DNA from: Marinomonas lutimaris
GTDB lineage: Bacteria > Pseudomonadota > Gammaproteobacteria > Pseudomonadales > Marinomonadaceae
Direction: 5' to 3'
Assembly: GCF_019426345.1 (NCBI RefSeq)
Contig: NZ_JAHLLW010000018.1
Location: 31,275-95,274 of the forward strand
Length of the DNA: 64,000 nucleotides
Part shown: positions 62,700-64,000 of the stretch, piece after piece
Layout of the letters: each line of letters opens with the position of its first letter
Numbering within the stretch: the stretch's first letter is position 1
Made by a program: the position numbers and the translations under genes
The notes under the pieces: generated by a model
What the model was told of the DNA's origin: nothing
Database searches by the model: none
The model's input: only the letters and a program-made list of their open reading frames with translations

Positions 62700-63626
62700 A
62701 TGAATGCCGACTTGTTACCGCTCGTTTTCCACCCTCATTACAGTATTCCATTTCCTGCAGGGCATCGTTTTCCCATGCGAAAATTTGGCTTATTGGCCGA
62801 ATCTTTAAGAGAGCAGGGGGTTCTGACCGATCAAAACGTACATACGCCAGCGCCATTATCACTTAAAGTGCTCATGGCAGCGCATCATAAAGAATACGTA
62901 CAACGCTTTATTCGTGGTGCGCTGAGCAAACAAGAAGAAAAAGAAATCGGCTTGCCTTGGTCTGAATGGCTAGTTGAACGAACACTTCGTGCTGTCTCTG
63001 GCACCATACTCACCAGCGAACTCGCATTTCAACACGGTTTAGCTTGTCATCTTGCTGGTGGTACTCATCATGCTCATCCTTCTTACGGTTCTGGATTCTG
63101 CATCTTCAACGATCTTGCCGTCGCCGCACTTGCCATGATCGAGTCGGGCAGGGTGAAGAAAATTCTCATCCTAGATTGCGACGTACACCAAGGTGACGGC
63201 ACCATTGTCTTCTTTAAAGATAGAACCGACATCGTTCCCGTCTCATGGCATTGCGAAGAAAACTATCCGCAAATAAAACAAACTGCCGGCATCAACATCG
63301 CCATCCCCAAAGGCGCAAACGACCAAGAATACTTATCTATTTTACAAAATACCTTGCCTGCGATACTCGCCGAACACCGACCAGACTTTATCTTCTACGA
63401 CGCGGGTGTCGACGTCCACCAAGATGACCGACTTGGCTACGTCAATCTAACCGACCAAGGCATTTTAGAACGGGATAAATACGTCATCGAAACTTGTGTT
63501 GCCCTCAAACTGCCCACCGCCTGCGTCATCGGTGGAGGCTATGACAGACAAGAAGAAAAAGTCGCATGGCGACATAGTTTGCTTCATCAAGCAGCGAATC
63601 AAGTTTGGCAGGAATATTTTTTGTAG
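62700..63626 (+). CDS. Histone deacetylase-family (acetylpolyamine amidohydrolase-like) protein
   Basis: 308 residues of the arginase/deacetylase fold. Zinc and catalytic motifs are present: LAGGTHHAHPSYGSGFCIFN (tandem His), ILDCDVHQGDGT (Asp-x-His), FYDAGVDVHQDD. Short bacterial HDAC-like enzymes of this kind deacetylate small molecules or proteins. ATG start with TTAAG-rich upstream and no strong ribosome binding site. Followed by a dispersed repeat at the window's end. Confidence 0.92.
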   Translation: MNADLLPLVFHPHYSIPFPAGHRFPMRKFGLLAESLREQGVLTDQNVHTPAPLSLKVLMAAHHKEYVQRFIRGALSKQEEKEIGLPWSEWLVERTLRAVSGTILTSELAFQHGLACHLAGGTHHAHPSYGSGFCIFNDLAVAALAMIESGRVKKILILDCDVHQGDGTIVFFKDRTDIVPVSWHCEENYPQIKQTAGINIAIPKGANDQEYLSILQNTLPAILAEHRPDFIFYDAGVDVHQDDRLGYVNLTDQGILERDKYVIETCVALKLPTACVIGGGYDRQEEKVAWRHSLLHQAANQVWQEYFL

Positions 63627-63741
63627 GTTTTTAAGTGATTGGAGGCTTTTTATCAAGGGCTTGATGCCTTACGGTCAATCGATTTGAGCATTTAGACGGT
63701 AATCTTCAAGACTGGTGTTCTATTCGAGTAGAACATGAATT

Positions 63742-63955
63742 CTGTGTCGGGATAAATCCCGACCTACAAAATGAAAGCTTCGCTTTCAGCGTCGGATTAC
63801 AGTCGTGCCTCCTTCATCCGACCTACGCTCTTTGGTGGCTTCCCGGAGAAGTTAGTTCGACGCGACGAAGTTGCGCGACTTTATGGAGTTTCAGAGTCAT
63901 TCCAAAATATCCTTTCGCACATCAACAAAACCAATCTATGCTTCTCATCTGGCTT
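63742..63955 (-). repeat. Dispersed modular repeat, copy F (reverse)
   Basis: GTGTCGGGATAAATCCCGAC, a GAAAGCTTCGCTTTC dyad (63772-63786), CGTCGGATTACAGTCGTGCC, then the GACGCGACGAAGTTGCGCGA core (63859-63878) followed by CTTTATGGAGTTTCAGAGTC. It diverges after ACCAATCTATGC (63930-63941); the remaining bases to 64000 show no recognisable feature. The 63627-64000 gap holds no gene. Confidence 0.85.
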
Positions 63956-64000
63956 ACGGTATCGGATTTAACTGTTGGTAAGTCTATGCTCAATGCTTTT

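Noticed and set aside
63771..63971. Frame at the right end of the window containing EVARLYGVS
   Set aside because: Part of repeat copy F, not conserved as protein among copies.

Overview
The window looks like chromosome of a marine gammaproteobacterium of the Oceanospirillales, most probably Marinomonas or a close relative. This is inferred from the gene orders (leuS-lptE-holA, miaB-ybeZ-ybeY-ybeX-lnt, accB-accC), the moderate GC content and the protein types; no database comparison was possible. No rRNA, tRNA, CRISPR array, IS transposase or phage module was found.

Layout. 1-5035: accC start, accB, dsbD, a lipoprotein/DUF2333 pair and an acetyltransferase. 5036-9427: a LysR/MATE pair and a lone HTH gene embedded in copies of a dispersed repeat. 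9428-19543: dGTPase-like gene, truncated LysR, cysH, pabB-nudL, a hydrolase, a four-gene minor pilin operon and nadE. 19544-25337: accessory island. Two oppositely oriented repeat copies flank about 4.5 kb of five plus-strand genes separated by integron attC-like sites; there is no integrase, so it resembles a CALIN (cluster of attC sites lacking an integrase). Cargo includes a fused SMC-type ATPase/TOPRIM protein resembling OLD/PARIS-type phage defence, a YciI protein, a ParB-like protein, a secreted protein and a small membrane protein. 25338-44076: DJ-1/PfpI protein, ribbon-helix-helix protein, cytochrome b561, rluF, a tiny basic gene, two membrane/lipoprotein genes leading into pqiABC, a homocysteine methyltransferase, an FMN protein, an RsbQ-like hydrolase, a Na+/H+ antiporter, a tannase/feruloyl esterase, oxaloacetate decarboxylase, GNAT, a ParA-like ATPase and a GlsB/YeaQ protein. 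44150-50647: dapA with a possible Lys-rich leader ORF, a four-domain cNMP/acyltransferase/SGNH protein, flavin reductase, 2OG oxygenase, holA. 50745-59917: lptE, leuS, a YbeL-like gene, lnt, ybeX, ybeY, ybeZ, miaB. 60134-64000: an envelope protein, an EVE protein, an Hpt/degenerate HD-GYP protein, a histone-deacetylase-family protein and another repeat copy.

Envelope biology recurs: pqiABC (intermembrane lipid transport), lnt and lptE (lipoprotein and LPS maturation), dsbD (periplasmic reductant) and minor pilins. The points most worth a second look are the attC-bounded cassette cluster and its ATPase-TOPRIM gene, the modular repeats that bracket accessory genes, the four-domain regulator/lipase-like protein, and the Lys-rich micro-ORF in front of dapA.
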